This document shows, piece by piece, positions 11,342 through 22,385 of a stretch of 64,000 bases of DNA; positions within the stretch are counted from its first letter, which is position 1, and every line of letters begins with the position of its first letter. Below the pieces are notes generated by a model. That model searched no databases. It was not told the DNA's origin and was given only the letters and a program-made list of their open reading frames with translations. A program made the translations under genes and the position numbers. This stretch comes from Chamaelirium japonicum (Eukaryota > Streptophyta > Magnoliopsida > Liliales > Melanthiaceae), in the NCBI GenBank assembly GCA_947650365.1, contig OX393551.1:59991173-60055172 (forward strand), read 5' to 3'.

Positions 11342-12709
11342 TGATGAGGACATCGAGCAGCGTCCCTGGCGCGTGTACCAGCGCAGGAGGCGCCACCTGA
11401 GCTTGTGGCTGTGATCAGACAGCCAGCACCGTTGATGATGATCGTGTAGTCGTTTATTTGTTTTGCTTTATGTTATTTAGTCCCACCTCAGTTGTTAGGG
11501 ATTTTCTTCTGTTTATCGCAGCCTTTATATAGGCCTGCCCTGGACATGTAATGGGATCGATGAATAATAAAATTTTTATGTTTTCCTCTACACTTGTGTT
11601 GAGCGAATTCAGGGCGAGGTGTGTGAAACCCAAACCCAAACCCTAGGCGTGTGAAACCCTAGGTCCAGTGTTAGGCGTGTGAAACCCTAACCGGAAAACC
11701 CTAATTCTCCATTCCCCTCCCTCTCCCTCACCAAGCCGCCGGCCCTCCTTTCCCCTCTCTTCCTTGTCGCTGCTGCCATCCCACCCTTGCCCCAACCGTT
11801 CGACCCCTCCTCCCATTGGCTGCTGTTGCTGCCGCCGATCCCTGCACACCCGACCCCATCCCCACCGAACCCCCTCCTCCCCTTGCCTTGCTGCTGCCGC
11901 TGCACCCCCTTCCAACCTCCACCCGTCCGCCCCCTTCCTCTCCCTGCTGCTACCGCCGCCGACCCCAGACCCCTACCCGACCTCCCCTCTCTTCCCTCCT
12001 ACCGCCGCTGCCCACCCCCCACCTGACCCTAGCCCCTACCCGATCCCTCCCTTCATCCATACCCGGCCGGCCCCCTTTCCCCATCCAGCCCTGCTGCCCT
12101 CGAGTCCCTCTCTCCACCCTACCCGATCGGCTTCTCCTCCCCTCCTACTGCTGCCCACTTGGTATCGCACCTCCGGCGCCCTCGTCCTGCGTGCAGGGCC
12201 GGATTTGCTGAGGATCACGGTGTGATCTTAGACGGCAACGGGTGCCTCGACAAACAACTCTCCCCTCCCGACCCGGAAGGAGAGAGCGTGGAGGAATCTA
12301 CAAAGGGGCCTCGACATCACTTCCCCTCCCGCGATTCGGAAGAAGAAGCGTGGAGGCATACGCACCGGTGCCATCATCGGCAACTCAGATTAAGGAAGTC
12401 CCTCTTCGACCAGGTATTTTCGTGTTTCACCAGATCGGTTATCTAGTTTGTTATCGTTGCCGGCTGCTTTTCCCCACTGTGAGATTGAGCGCTTACCTGC
12501 CTGTAGTGCCATTGATCTAGGCATTGCAATAGGACTATTGGGATTGCTTTATCGTTTAATACTGAAAGTGACTGGTATTAGTACATTAGTTCTCATCGTA
12601 TATGCCTGTGCTACTTGTTTGATTTGATTTCTCGTGCGGCATCATACCTTGTAGTAAGCCCTGCCTGCTCAACTAATAAACATTTTCTTCATTGCATCGT
12701 ATTGCATCA
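11342..12709 (+). repeat. 5' LTR of the CRM element
   Basis: Begins TGATGAGGAC and ends TTGCATCA. The first 73 nt duplicate the last 24 codons of the polyprotein frame from the 3' LTR. Pyrimidine-rich tracts (CCCTCC, CTGCTGCCGC) fill 11700-12150 and produce spurious proline-rich open frames. It matches 17482-18849 at a constant offset of 6,140 bp. Confidence 0.95.
11524..11571 (+). promoter_or_regulatory. LTR TATA box and polyadenylation signal
   Basis: TTTATATA at 11524-11531 followed by AATAAA at 11566-11571 gives a plausible U3/R arrangement. Transcription would start about 30 nt after TATA in the 5' LTR. The equivalent AATAAA (17706-17711) would direct 3' end formation in the 3' LTR. This is inferred from motif order only. 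Confidence 0.5.
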
Positions 12710-12712
12710 TTT

Positions 12713-12724
12713 TGGTATCAGAGC
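12713..12724 (+). other. Primer-binding site (initiator-Met tRNA)
   Basis: TGGTATCAGAGC lies three bases after the 5' LTR and is complementary to the 3' end of plant initiator methionine tRNA. It would prime minus-strand cDNA synthesis and confirms the plus orientation. Confidence 0.93.
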
Positions 12725-12859
12725 ATGGTTAGGAGATAAAACCTTGCATTTCGTATCTGTCATTAGTTCTTCTGCATTTGTTATCATTGTGTGTGCATGC
12801 CAACCCGTAACGGTAGGCCATATCTGTTAGGAGAGTCTAGTGAGTCTGACAGTTGCACT

Positions 12860-15800
12860 ATGGATCCCGACGCCCTAGCTAGGACACTCGTTGAGTTAGC
12901 TCAGGGTATTGCCACCATGAACCTAAACTTCGCTGCTTACCAGCGCGATACCAATGCCCGCTTTGACCGTCTGGATCAAGTCCCACCTCGAACTCCCCCA
13001 CCCGTGGACCCGCAAGATTTTCGGCCACCTTGGCAGAACCATCAAGATCCGGATGAGCAATATCTCCGGAGTATTAGGCTAGAAGTGCCCGCCTTTGATG
13101 GTCGGCATGATCCCCAATTCTTCCTAGACTGGCTCCAATCCATGGACCGGTATTTTGCCTGGTACCCATTAACGGAGCCACGAAAGGTCCGTTTTGCTGC
13201 AATGAAACTCAGTGGCCCCGCCAGTCAGTACTGGACGAACGTTGAAGCCCTGAGAGTGGCCCGAACCCAAGATCCCATTGACACCTGGGTAGCCATGAAA
13301 AACGAACTGAAGGGGAAATACGTGCCACCGTCCTACCAAGCACGTCTTTTAGATCAGTGGCATCAGTTCACTCAAGGCAACAAGTCAGCAAGGGACTACG
13401 TCGCCAAGTTTGACGAGTTCTTGACTCGCTGCAACGTCCTAGGGACTGAGACCCCTGTCCAGATTTTGTCCCGCTTTCGGTCTGGCTTAAGAGAGGACCT
13501 GAGAAACGAGCTTCTCGCTCGTGATGTTACAGAGTTGGAAAGGGCCTACGCGTTAGTGCAAGATCTCGATAGCTTTAGGCCCACCCAGTCTCATCGGGGC
13601 CAAGATTCCCGAATTCACGCCCCACGTCCTTCCTCGAGCAACTTTCCGAGTCGGCCCAATCCCAACCAATCCCAACCCAGGACAGACTCCACGAGTCGGA
13701 ACAATGAAAGGGACAGTCGTGGTAAAGGCTCCGAGAGGGACTTTTCCAAAATCAGCCCCCTCACCAAATGTTACAAGTGCCAGGGTTATGGGCACGTGGC
13801 TGCGAACTGCCCTAGCCCCGTCAAGATCAACATCATTGACGGCACACCTGTTGAAGTTTTGGAGACAGACGTAGATGTGTTTGTTTACCAAGCTGACGAT
13901 GATGAAGGAGACTTTGATGAAGAGGGTGATGACGTTACCCTAGGTTGCCTTAGGCGCACGGCCCCCACTGAGCTGGCCGTTGTTCGATGCGCATTGTCCC
14001 AACCCAAAGAACAAGATGATTGGAGGCGTTCCAACATCTTTCACACCTTTACTCGGATCGGAGAAAAGAACTGCAAAGTGATCATCGACAGTGGAAGTTG
14101 CGTTAACGCAGTTTCGTCTGCCGTGATCTCCAAAACTGGATTGAAGGCAGTCCCCCATCCCCGCCCATACCAAGTCTCCTGGATCAATTCCACGGCAATG
14201 GAGGTCAAACAGAGATGTTTGGTCCCCATAAACTTCAATGCCTACCAGGAAAAGATCTGGTGTGATGTGTTGACCATGGATGTGGGTCAGGTTATATTAG
14301 GACGGCCCTGGCTCTTTGACAACGATGTTCTCATCTACGGCCGATCCAACATGTGTATGTTTGAACACGAAGGAAAGAAGATCAAGTTGCTACCCTCTCA
14401 ACCCAAGAGTGGTCAGCCTGTGCAACAACCCACCTCCAAGAAGAAAGTCAGCAACGTCAGTCTTATCGGGGCCAAAGAATTGAGCCTCGAGCTGGAAAAA
14501 GGGGCCCCGATCATGATCCTTGCAGCCCGGGAAGTCCCTAGAGAGTCCACCCAAGTTGTTCCCCTAGAGGTTGCCCCAGTTCTGAGAGAATTTGCCGATG
14601 TCTTCCCTGATGACCTCCCAGACCAATTACCTCCGATGCGTGACATACAACACGCCATCGATTTGGTCCCTGGAGCTAGCCTCCCCAACTTGCCCCACTA
14701 CCGAATGAACCCTACAGAACATGCCGAGTTAAAACGGCAGGTCGATGATTTACTGAAAAGGGGTTTCATCAAAGAAAGTATGAGTCCGTGCGCGGTTCCA
14801 GCTCTGCTTACGCCAAAGAAGGATGGAACTTGGCGCATGTGCGTAGACAGCCGCGCTATCAACAAAATCACGGTCAAATACCGCTTTCCTATCCCTCGTC
14901 TAGATGACCTGTTAGACCTAATGTCTGGAGCCACAGTCTTCTCCAAAGTTGACTTGAAAAGTGGCTACCACCAAATTCGCATTCGCCCGGGAGATGAGTG
15001 GAAGACGGCTTTTAAGACTAAAGACGGACTGTACGAATGGATGGTTATGCCGTTCGGACTGACCAATGCACCGAGCACATTCATGAGAGTCATGACACAA
15101 GTACTCCGCCCTTTTATGGGAAAATTCCTGGTGGTGTACTTTGATGACATACTCATTTATAGCCAGTCCCGAGCGCAGCACTTAGACCACCTACGGCAAG
15201 TCTGTACTGTACTAAGAAAGGAGGAGCTGTTCGCCAATCCCAAAAAGTGCACCTTCCTCACCACGGAAGTCCATTTCCTTGGTTTTGTCGTGTCGGTCAA
15301 CGGGGTCTCCGCCGACCCCGAGAAGGTCCGTGCAATTGAAGAATGGCCTGAACCCAAAAATATCCGGGATGTCCGAAGTTTTCACGGTCTTGCCACCTTC
15401 TATAGGAGGTTCATTAAGGGGTTCAGTACCATCACGGCACCAATCACTGACTGTCTGAAGAAAGGCGAGTTCGAGTGGACGAGTGCGGCCACTAGGGCCT
15501 TTCTAGAAATCAAAAGAAGAATGGTTGAGGCCCCTGTGATGCGCCTCCCAGATTTCACCAAAGTCTTCGAAGTCGCTTGCGACGCCTCCGGAATCGGCAT
15601 TGGGGGCGTTCTCTCCCAAGAAGGTCATCCTGTCGCATATTTTAGCGAGAAGCTGAACGAAGCGCGACAGCGATACTCCACGTACGATAAAGAATTCTAT
15701 GCGGTGATTCAATCGCTTCGCCACTGGCGACACTACCTACTACCACAAGAATTCGTTATCTATTCTGATCATGAAGCCCTTCGGTACATCTACTCCCAGA

Positions 15801-17554
15801 AAAAGCTTAACGCACGGCATGGTCGCTGGGTCGAGTTCCTTCAGGACTACACCTTCACCCTGCGCCATAAAGCTGGAGTAGAAAACAAAGCGGCCGACGC
15901 CCTTAGTCGTCGCATGTTCGTCCTGTCTAGGTTGACCGCTTCGGTCGAGGGCTTTGAAAGAGTGAAGGCCGAATACGCATCTTGTCCCGATTTCGGCGAG
16001 GTCTATGTGGCACTAATCGACGACCCAGTTCACGAAATAGATGGATACCTCTTGCAAAACGGGTACCTTTTCCGTGGTCGTCGACTGTGCATTCCCCGAA
16101 CATCCCTTCGCGAATTCCTTATTTGGGAGCTGCATGCGGGTGGTCTTGCTGGCCATTTCGGCGTTAACAAGACCATCGAAGCCATTGAATGTCGATTTTA
16201 TTGGCCGAGCCTGAAACGTGATGTCGCCAAACATGTGGGTAGATGTCATATTTGCCAACTGGCCAAACAGCGAAAGCAAAGCACTGGCTTGTACACCCCT
16301 CTCCCAGTTCCTAACTGTCCCTGGCAGGACATCAGTATGGATTTCGTACTTGGCCTCCCGAAAACCCTGCGTAAACATGACTCGGTCTTGGTAGTGGTAG
16401 ACCGGTTCTCCAAGATGGCTCATTTCCTTCCGTGCTCAAAAACTTCCGATGCATCCCACGTAGCAAAAATCTTCTTTGAGGGCATCGTGAGGCTACATGG
16501 GTTGCCCAAAACCATCGTCTCAGATCGAGATGTCAAGTTTACCAGTTTTTTCTGGAAGACTCTCTGGCATAAGTTAGGAACAAAGCTCCAATTTTCCACG
16601 GCCTTCCACCCCCAAACCGACGGTCAAACAGAGGTAGTCAATAGGAGCTTGGGGAACCTTCTGCGAACATTAGTGGGTGAACACGTTGGGAGTTGGGATC
16701 TGAAACTGTCAATAGCTGAGTTTGCATATAATTCATCGGTTAATAGAACTACTGGCATGAGTCCACATGAAATTGTCCATGGTTTCAAACCTAGACAACC
16801 CATAGATCTCATTCCCATGGCTAGTCATCATAGAGTCTCTGAGTCTGCATCTGCATTTGCATCACATATGCATGAATTACACAAAGAAATTAGTAACAAA
16901 ATTGAACAGAGCAATGCTGACTACAAATTACGAGCCGACACCCGAAAACGAGCTCAAACTTTTAACATAGGGGATTATGTGATGGTCCGGCTCCGCCCGG
17001 AACGGTTCCCACCAGGGACCGTTAAGAAACTACATGCACGCAGTGCCGGCCCCTTCCGGATATTAAAGAAGATAAATGACAACGCCTATGTCATTGACCT
17101 CCCTGAGGGTTTTGGCATTAGTCCGACCTTCAATGTTGAAGATCTAGTGGCCTACAAAGGCCCAAATTTCAACCCTAGTAATCCTCTGGTAGAGCCTACC
17201 CTAGATCCTGTTTCTGAGAGCAGCCCATTACCTCCACTTCCCCAAAATATCCCATATCCCACAGCAAACGGCATCGATAAAATTCTAGATGACGAGATCG
17301 TCTCTGGTAAAGACGGTGGAACTCGGAGGTATCTGATTCGCTGGAGCGGAAGACCCCCATCTGAGGATACGTGGATGGAACGAGAAGAACTACAACGGCT
17401 TGACCCGGACTTGCTGGAGCTATACGAAAGCCGCACGGAACCTTACTCGACGGAGTCGAGCTCTCTCCCACCCCGGGAGAATGATGAGGACATCGAGCAG
17501 CGTCCCTGGCGCGTGTACCAGCGCAGGAGGCGCCACCTGAGCTTGTGGCTGTGA
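12860..17554 (+). CDS. CRM gag-pol polyprotein
   Basis: A single open frame runs from 12791. The likely start is the ATG at 12860 (MDPDALART), giving about 1,564 residues. Order: gag capsid region, then the zinc knuckle CYKCQGYGHVAANC (13769-13810) and an aspartic protease with IIDSGS near 14081. Next come RT with VVYFDDILIYS (about 15130-15162) and RNase H (CDASGIGIGG near 15580). Integrase has an HHCC finger (HAGGLAGHFG...CHICQ), the DDE residues (SMDF, SDRDVKF, TDGQTE) and a C-terminal chromodomain (about 17270-17430; RYLIRWSGRP...TWM). The last 24 codons lie in the 3' LTR. No stop or frameshift was seen, and gag and pol are fused in one frame. In CRM elements the chromodomain is linked to centromere targeting. 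Clade assignment is by similarity from memory. Confidence 0.92.
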   Translation: MDPDALARTLVELAQGIATMNLNFAAYQRDTNARFDRLDQVPPRTPPPVDPQDFRPPWQNHQDPDEQYLRSIRLEVPAFDGRHDPQFFLDWLQSMDRYFAWYPLTEPRKVRFAAMKLSGPASQYWTNVEALRVARTQDPIDTWVAMKNELKGKYVPPSYQARLLDQWHQFTQGNKSARDYVAKFDEFLTRCNVLGTETPVQILSRFRSGLREDLRNELLARDVTELERAYALVQDLDSFRPTQSHRGQDSRIHAPRPSSSNFPSRPNPNQSQPRTDSTSRNNERDSRGKGSERDFSKISPLTKCYKCQGYGHVAANCPSPVKINIIDGTPVEVLETDVDVFVYQADDDEGDFDEEGDDVTLGCLRRTAPTELAVVRCALSQPKEQDDWRRSNIFHTFTRIGEKNCKVIIDSGSCVNAVSSAVISKTGLKAVPHPRPYQVSWINSTAMEVKQRCLVPINFNAYQEKIWCDVLTMDVGQVILGRPWLFDNDVLIYGRSNMCMFEHEGKKIKLLPSQPKSGQPVQQPTSKKKVSNVSLIGAKELSLELEKGAPIMILAAREVPRESTQVVPLEVAPVLREFADVFPDDLPDQLPPMRDIQHAIDLVPGASLPNLPHYRMNPTEHAELKRQVDDLLKRGFIKESMSPCAVPALLTPKKDGTWRMCVDSRAINKITVKYRFPIPRLDDLLDLMSGATVFSKVDLKSGYHQIRIRPGDEWKTAFKTKDGLYEWMVMPFGLTNAPSTFMRVMTQVLRPFMGKFLVVYFDDILIYSQSRAQHLDHLRQVCTVLRKEELFANPKKCTFLTTEVHFLGFVVSVNGVSADPEKVRAIEEWPEPKNIRDVRSFHGLATFYRRFIKGFSTITAPITDCLKKGEFEWTSAATRAFLEIKRRMVEAPVMRLPDFTKVFEVACDASGIGIGGVLSQEGHPVAYFSEKLNEARQRYSTYDKEFYAVIQSLRHWRHYLLPQEFVIYSDHEALRYIYSQKKLNARHGRWVEFLQDYTFTLRHKAGVENKAADALSRRMFVLSRLTASVEGFERVKAEYASCPDFGEVYVALIDDPVHEIDGYLLQNGYLFRGRRLCIPRTSLREFLIWELHAGGLAGHFGVNKTIEAIECRFYWPSLKRDVAKHVGRCHICQLAKQRKQSTGLYTPLPVPNCPWQDISMDFVLGLPKTLRKHDSVLVVVDRFSKMAHFLPCSKTSDASHVAKIFFEGIVRLHGLPKTIVSDRDVKFTSFFWKTLWHKLGTKLQFSTAFHPQTDGQTEVVNRSLGNLLRTLVGEHVGSWDLKLSIAEFAYNSSVNRTTGMSPHEIVHGFKPRQPIDLIPMASHHRVSESASAFASHMHELHKEISNKIEQSNADYKLRADTRKRAQTFNIGDYVMVRLRPERFPPGTVKKLHARSAGPFRILKKINDNAYVIDLPEGFGISPTFNVEDLVAYKGPNFNPSNPLVEPTLDPVSESSPLPPLPQNIPYPTANGIDKILDDEIVSGKDGGTRRYLIRWSGRPPSEDTWMEREELQRLDPDLLELYESRTEPYSTESSSLPPRENDEDIEQRPWRVYQRRRRHLSLWL

Positions 17555-18849
17555 TCAGACAGCCAGCACCGTTGATGATGATCGTGTAGTCGTTTATTTG
17601 TTTTGCTTTATGTTATTTAGTCCCACCTCAGTTGTTAGGGATTTTCTTCTGTTTATCGCAGCCTTTATATAGGCCTGCCCTGGACATGTAATGGGATCGA
17701 TGAATAATAAAATTTTTATGTTTTCCTCTACACTTGTGTTGAGCGAATTCAGGGCGAGGTGTGTGAAACCCAAACCCAAACCCTAGGCGTGTGAAACCCT
17801 AGGTCCAGTGTTAGGCGTGTGAAACCCTAACCGGAAAACCCTAATTCTCCATTCCCCTCCCTCTCCCTCACCAAGCCGCCGGCCCTCCTTTCCCCTCTCT
17901 TCCTTGTCGCTGCTGCCATCCCACCCTTGCCCCAACCGTTCGACCCCTCCTCCCATTGGCTGCTGTTGCTGCCGCCGATCCCTGCACACCCGACCCCATC
18001 CCCACCGAACCCCCTCCTCCCCTTGCCTTGCTGCTGCCGCTGCACCCCCTTCCAACCTCCACCCGTCCGCCCCCTTCCTCTCCCTGCTGCTACCGCCGCC
18101 GACCCCAGACCCCTACCCGACCTCCCCTCTCTTCCCTCCTACCGCCGCTGCCCACCCCCCACCTGACCCTAGCCCCTACCCGATCCCTCCCTTCATCCAT
18201 ACCCGGCCGGCCCCCTTTCCCCATCCAGCCCTGCTGCCCTCGAGTCCCTCTCTCCACCCTACCCGATCGGCTTCTCCTCCCCTCCTACTGCTGCCCACTT
18301 GGTATCGCACCTCCGGCGCCCTCGTCCTGCGTGCAGGGCCGGATTTGCTGAGGATCACGGTGTGATCTTAGACGGCAACGGGTGCCTCGACAAACAACTC
18401 TCCCCTCCCGACCCGGAAGGAGAGAGCGTGGAGGAATCTACAAAGGGGCCTCGACATCACTTCCCCTCCCGCGATTCGGAAGAAGAAGCGTGGAGGCATA
18501 CGCACCGGTGCCATCATCGGCAACTCAGATTAAGGAAGTCCCTCTTCGACCAGGTATTTTCGTGTTTCACCAGATCGGTTATCTAGTTTGTTATCGTTGC
18601 CGGCTGCTTTTCCCCACTGTGAGATTGAGCGCTTACCTGCCTGTAGTGCCATTGATCTAGGCATTGCAATAGGACTATTGGGATTGCTTTATCGTTTAAT
18701 ACTGAAAGTGACTGGTATTAGTACATTAGTTCTCATCGTATATGCCTGTGCTACTTGTTTGATTTGATTTCTCGTGCGGCATCATACCTTGTAGTAAGCC
18801 CTGCCTGCTCAACTAATAAACATTTTCTTCATTGCATCGTATTGCATCA
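17482..18849 (+). repeat. 3' LTR of the CRM element
   Basis: Second LTR copy, seemingly identical to 11342-12709. It begins inside the polyprotein coding frame, immediately after a short purine-rich CCGGGAGAA (17473-17481) that probably serves as polypurine tract. Confidence 0.95.
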
Positions 18850-19052
18850 CGATCTCTTTGCTCTTACAAGAGATGAACACACATCTATACAATCACAAGC
18901 AGTCCTAAGAAATAGTTTTTTAAGATGGATGCATAAATATAGAGACAAAGTTATGATAGAATTGCAATCTCAAGATGATTTAATGTCAAGACTCCCTTCT
19001 TTGTTGGGGGACTTAGTGATAGGTCCCTGGTCAAAAGATCAACTAGCCTAAA
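18850..19052 (+). pseudogene. LINE ORF2 fragment, right part
   Basis: After the CGATC duplication the LINE frame resumes with DLFALTRDEHTSI. It continues through an SFLRWMHKYRDK stretch to a stop at 19050-19052. Removing the CRM element and one TSD copy makes this piece continuous in frame with 11134-11341. The region corresponds to the zf-RVT part of plant LINE ORF2. No poly(A) tail was found, so the 3' end is also truncated. Confidence 0.7.
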
Positions 19053-19079
19053 GGACAACCAAATTATCAGAATGAAAAT

Positions 19080-19250
19080 ACCCCTCACTGCACTTCTAAT
19101 TTAGGTTTCATGCCACTCCTTTCTAAAACTAAACCCAGCCCTAAACCCCAAGAACTATAGGCCAATGCCTGAACTCTAGACCTATAAATCCTAAACTAAA
19201 CCCCTTCGCCCCCCGTGGCTTCTCGTCTCTTCCATGATTGCAACTTCGAT
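19080..19250. repeat. Diverged repeat, copy 2 (partner at 9145-9290)
   Basis: Contains the same ordered words as copy 1 (TTTCATGCCACTCC, TTCTAAAACTAAACC, AATCCTAAACTAAAC). The flanking TCGGCCGAG sequence of copy 1 is absent, so this is a partial copy. Confidence 0.6.
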
Positions 19251-19309
19251 CTCCATCAGCTCTCCCTGACACGAAAAATTCACCTCTAGCATGAAAGCTT
19301 AGGTAGCAC

Positions 19310-19553
19310 TCATACATCTTTGGATTTAGTCTTATTAGCTCCTCCTTTGTAATCCAAAGGCTGTGTGAAACTAGCCAATTCTTTCATTTGACTAGAAATC
19401 TTTGCATCTACCCAAACGAGTGGAAACGATATGCGCATCCAAGATATCACATATTTGTTCTCTTCAATTAAGAATGGTCGATGGTGGAGGTAATGGTAAA
19501 GCAGGTGGCATGGAAGATGCAGGTGTAGCAAACAATGATAGGGTATCTGCGGG
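19310..19553 (-). other. Coding-looking minus-strand segment, unidentified
   Basis: Read on the minus strand, the sequence has an open frame of 73 codons (19310-19531; includes FPLVWVDAKISSQM). A second frame is rich in Pro and Ala and continues across the hAT at 19554-20626 into 20627-20690. It could be exon material of the broken gene at 20778-21905, or chance. No family was recognised. Confidence 0.25.
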
Positions 19554-20626
19554 CAAGGTCCGAAATCTCCATTTCGGTGGAAATTTCGCCTTTCTGGATA
19601 TGGAAATATTATGTGGAAATATTTTGACAGTGTTGAAATATTGCAATTTTGTAGAAATTATGGAAATATTGATTTTTTGATGCACTTTTTTAGTGAAACT
19701 CTGGATAGTCATAAACCAAGTATAGATACACACTTTGGAACACTCAAATAATATTTGTACCATATCTAGGGGTGTAGAGCTTCACATAACATGTATTCAA
19801 TGTATTGAGTCTGTGAGTCTTGTACAATCTTATTTGGCTCGGTTTTGATACATATTTTTCAAATATTTTTTAATCTTTTTTTTGGATAAAAATATTTTTG
19901 AAATAAAGATTAGTTGATTGTTAAAATAATGTTTCAAACGATTTTGAAAGCGGACTTAAAACAAGAAAGTTATGCAAGTTTGAAATTGTGCAAAAATTAA
20001 GCTCAAATGTGAAACACTATTTTTTTATTAAGTCTGGAAAAAGGAGTTTTTATATAGAAAAGTTTTTATACATTCAAAATTTCCTAAGACAGACCAACTC
20101 GTACTTCTACATCTTGTGGAATTTTCTGAGCTAAAAAAGAGTTGATTTAATCATTTTTCTCACCATGTAGATTTTATAAAACACCATGAAAATTGTTTTC
20201 TCCTACTAAAACTGAAAGTTTACTTTCTGATTCCTTTGGTTTTGATTTTTTTGATATTTTTATTGAAATCAAATGGGGGGGTATTTGCTTATTTACATAT
20301 AATAACTTAAAGTAAAACGACATTTACTTAAATGTTATTATATGTAAATAAGTTGCTGAGAACCAGGCCCCCCAGTCCCCTTTTATAACCAATTAGTCAC
20401 AAAATTTCGGATATATTTTGCGAAATTTTCCAAAATTTTTGCGAAATTTCGATAAAATCTCGCGATATTTTGTAGATATGGAAATATTGTGATATTTCAC
20501 GAAATTGCTCGATATTTTGACACCTCCAGTTCTGCTCGAGATTGCAGGTGGTATTTCGTATCGGGTTTTCATTTTTCTGATATATTTCGAGATATTTCAC
20601 AAAATATATCGATTTTTTGTACCTTG
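19554..20626. mobile_element. Non-autonomous hAT element, 1,073 bp
   Basis: The 8-bp TSD TCTGCGGG is at 19546-19553 and 20627-20634. The termini CAAGGTCCGAAA and (reverse complement of the right end) CAAGGTACAAAA are imperfect inverted repeats. The subterminal regions are full of AAATTTCG/CGAAATTT words. An 8-bp TSD with short TIRs indicates hAT. There is no transposase reading frame. A smaller foldback lies inside at 20274-20372. Confidence 0.85.
20274..20372. mobile_element. Small foldback MITE inside the hAT element
   Basis: CTTATTTACATATAATAAC (20288-20306) is perfectly inverted at 20334-20352, and the arms extend outwards to a GGGGGG/CCCCCC pair. About 100 bp long. No TSD could be distinguished because of the G run. 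The superfamily is not assigned. Confidence 0.6.
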
Positions 20627-20916
20627 TCTGCGGGTGTGTATGTAGAACAGGTAGGAACAACTGAACAAGCTCCTAATATGGACTAGAAGTCGGCTCATTG
20701 TATCAAAAGAGGCCCTCCACATTGAAGGTATTGCTAATTACCATGTATGAGGAATGTCCAAGACATACACAAAAGCCCTAATTTGACACAGTACTCTGTG
20801 CAAACCTATATTTCTTGCAGTCAACTTTCTCAAGATACCTTGAAAACCCTTTCAAGCCGTATCCTACTATAACCATGTCCCTTTCTTGCAATTTTCTAAA
20901 ATTTGCTAGGCGCTAG

Positions 20917-21340
<424 letters not shown>

Positions 21341-21905
21341 GGCGCTAGTCGGGTGGTGGGGGACCTTCTAGCGACTAGGTGTTTTTGTTTTTTTTATTTA
21401 TTTTGATATTATATATAATATATATTTTTTAACTTACTATAAATTCAAGATTATCTCAACTATTATTTTAAAAAACATGTATCATTCGCATAACCATAAA
21501 CTCAAGATTAACAAGAACAAAAACAAGCATGATATTATCTTAGATAATATCCCTAATTTTAATACATTACAAACCATAAATTTATGATTACCACTAATAG
21601 AATAGCATCTATACACGTTCGAGTGCTTAGGCATGCCTAGGCAGCCGTCTAGCTCCGCCAAGAAGCCTGGGCCACTTTTCTACACCGCCTAGGACTACGC
21701 TGGGCGGTGGAGGGCCTACTAGTGCCTAAGCAGTCGCCTAGACCGCTTTTTAGAACACTGCTTTCTTGAAATTTCTGAAACCCAAGATGAACATCTGCAA
21801 CGGATCCTAAAACGTATGCAGCAGTCTCCCCTTCCCGTGAATCTTCGAACATCTTAGTTAATCTCGACTGAAGTTGCCCGTTCAAGAGATACAAGGAGGT
21901 ATTTG

Positions 21906-22385
21906 CTTTTTAAAAGATAATGCATTAAGGCCAGCTATGTCCTGGAAAGCTCTATGACGATTGGCTTGCTTTTTTTAGTAGTAAGGAAAACAAATATTAA
22001 ATGCTGAATCACCTTGATTTCATTTCTTTTGGCAGTTCTAATGCTTAGAGTAGATTAGTCATCGAGAACAACTTGCTTCCTGACCTTTGTAGTAATTTTT
22101 GTTCGACTTTGGAGGCCAACACTTGTTAATTTTAATGGTTTTTATTCAAATGCCAAGATCAGTCAAATCTGTGTTGGATCGGCATCCATTATCATGTGCG
22201 CAGATCTGCATGCCCCAGTCACCGAGGGTAAAAGTCTTCATAGCATTTCAAAAATTATTTTAAAAAAAGAACTACATCTTTCTAAAACATGGAACCCACA
22301 ACATGGCATAACGGTAAATAGTACAGATATAGAATAGAATGAAAAATCCAACGGCGTACTGAAATAAGTAGAGAAAATATCGTAC
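21906..22385. other. Intron-like sequence, expected macro-gene terminal exon not found
   Basis: AT-rich, no transposon recognised. The last exon expected from plant macro-domain homologues (a VHFVLF-like strand and final helix) was searched for on the minus strand and not seen. Reading through the exon 6 donor gives 37 further codons rich in Phe, Tyr, Leu and Ile before a TAG at 22274-22272. Confidence 0.5.

Larger units (their letters stand above)
11342..18849 (+). mobile_element. Complete CRM-type Ty3/gypsy chromovirus
   Basis: 7,508-bp element with two 1,368-bp LTRs (11342-12709, 17482-18849) that appear identical when compared line by line. The TSD CGATC is at 11337-11341 and 18850-18854, and an initiator-Met tRNA primer site is at 12713-12724. 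One uninterrupted gag-pol frame ends 73 nt inside the 3' LTR, a feature known from CRM centromeric retrotransposons. The gag sequence and the C-terminal chromodomain also fit the CRM clade. It interrupts a LINE. Intact coding plus identical LTRs implies very recent transposition and possible autonomy. Confidence 0.9.

Noticed and set aside
11764..12225. Proline-rich open frames of 60-153 codons in the LTR, repeated at 17904-18365
   Set aside because: They arise from CCC/CTG-rich LTR sequence, occur in several overlapping frames and both strands, and have no domain.
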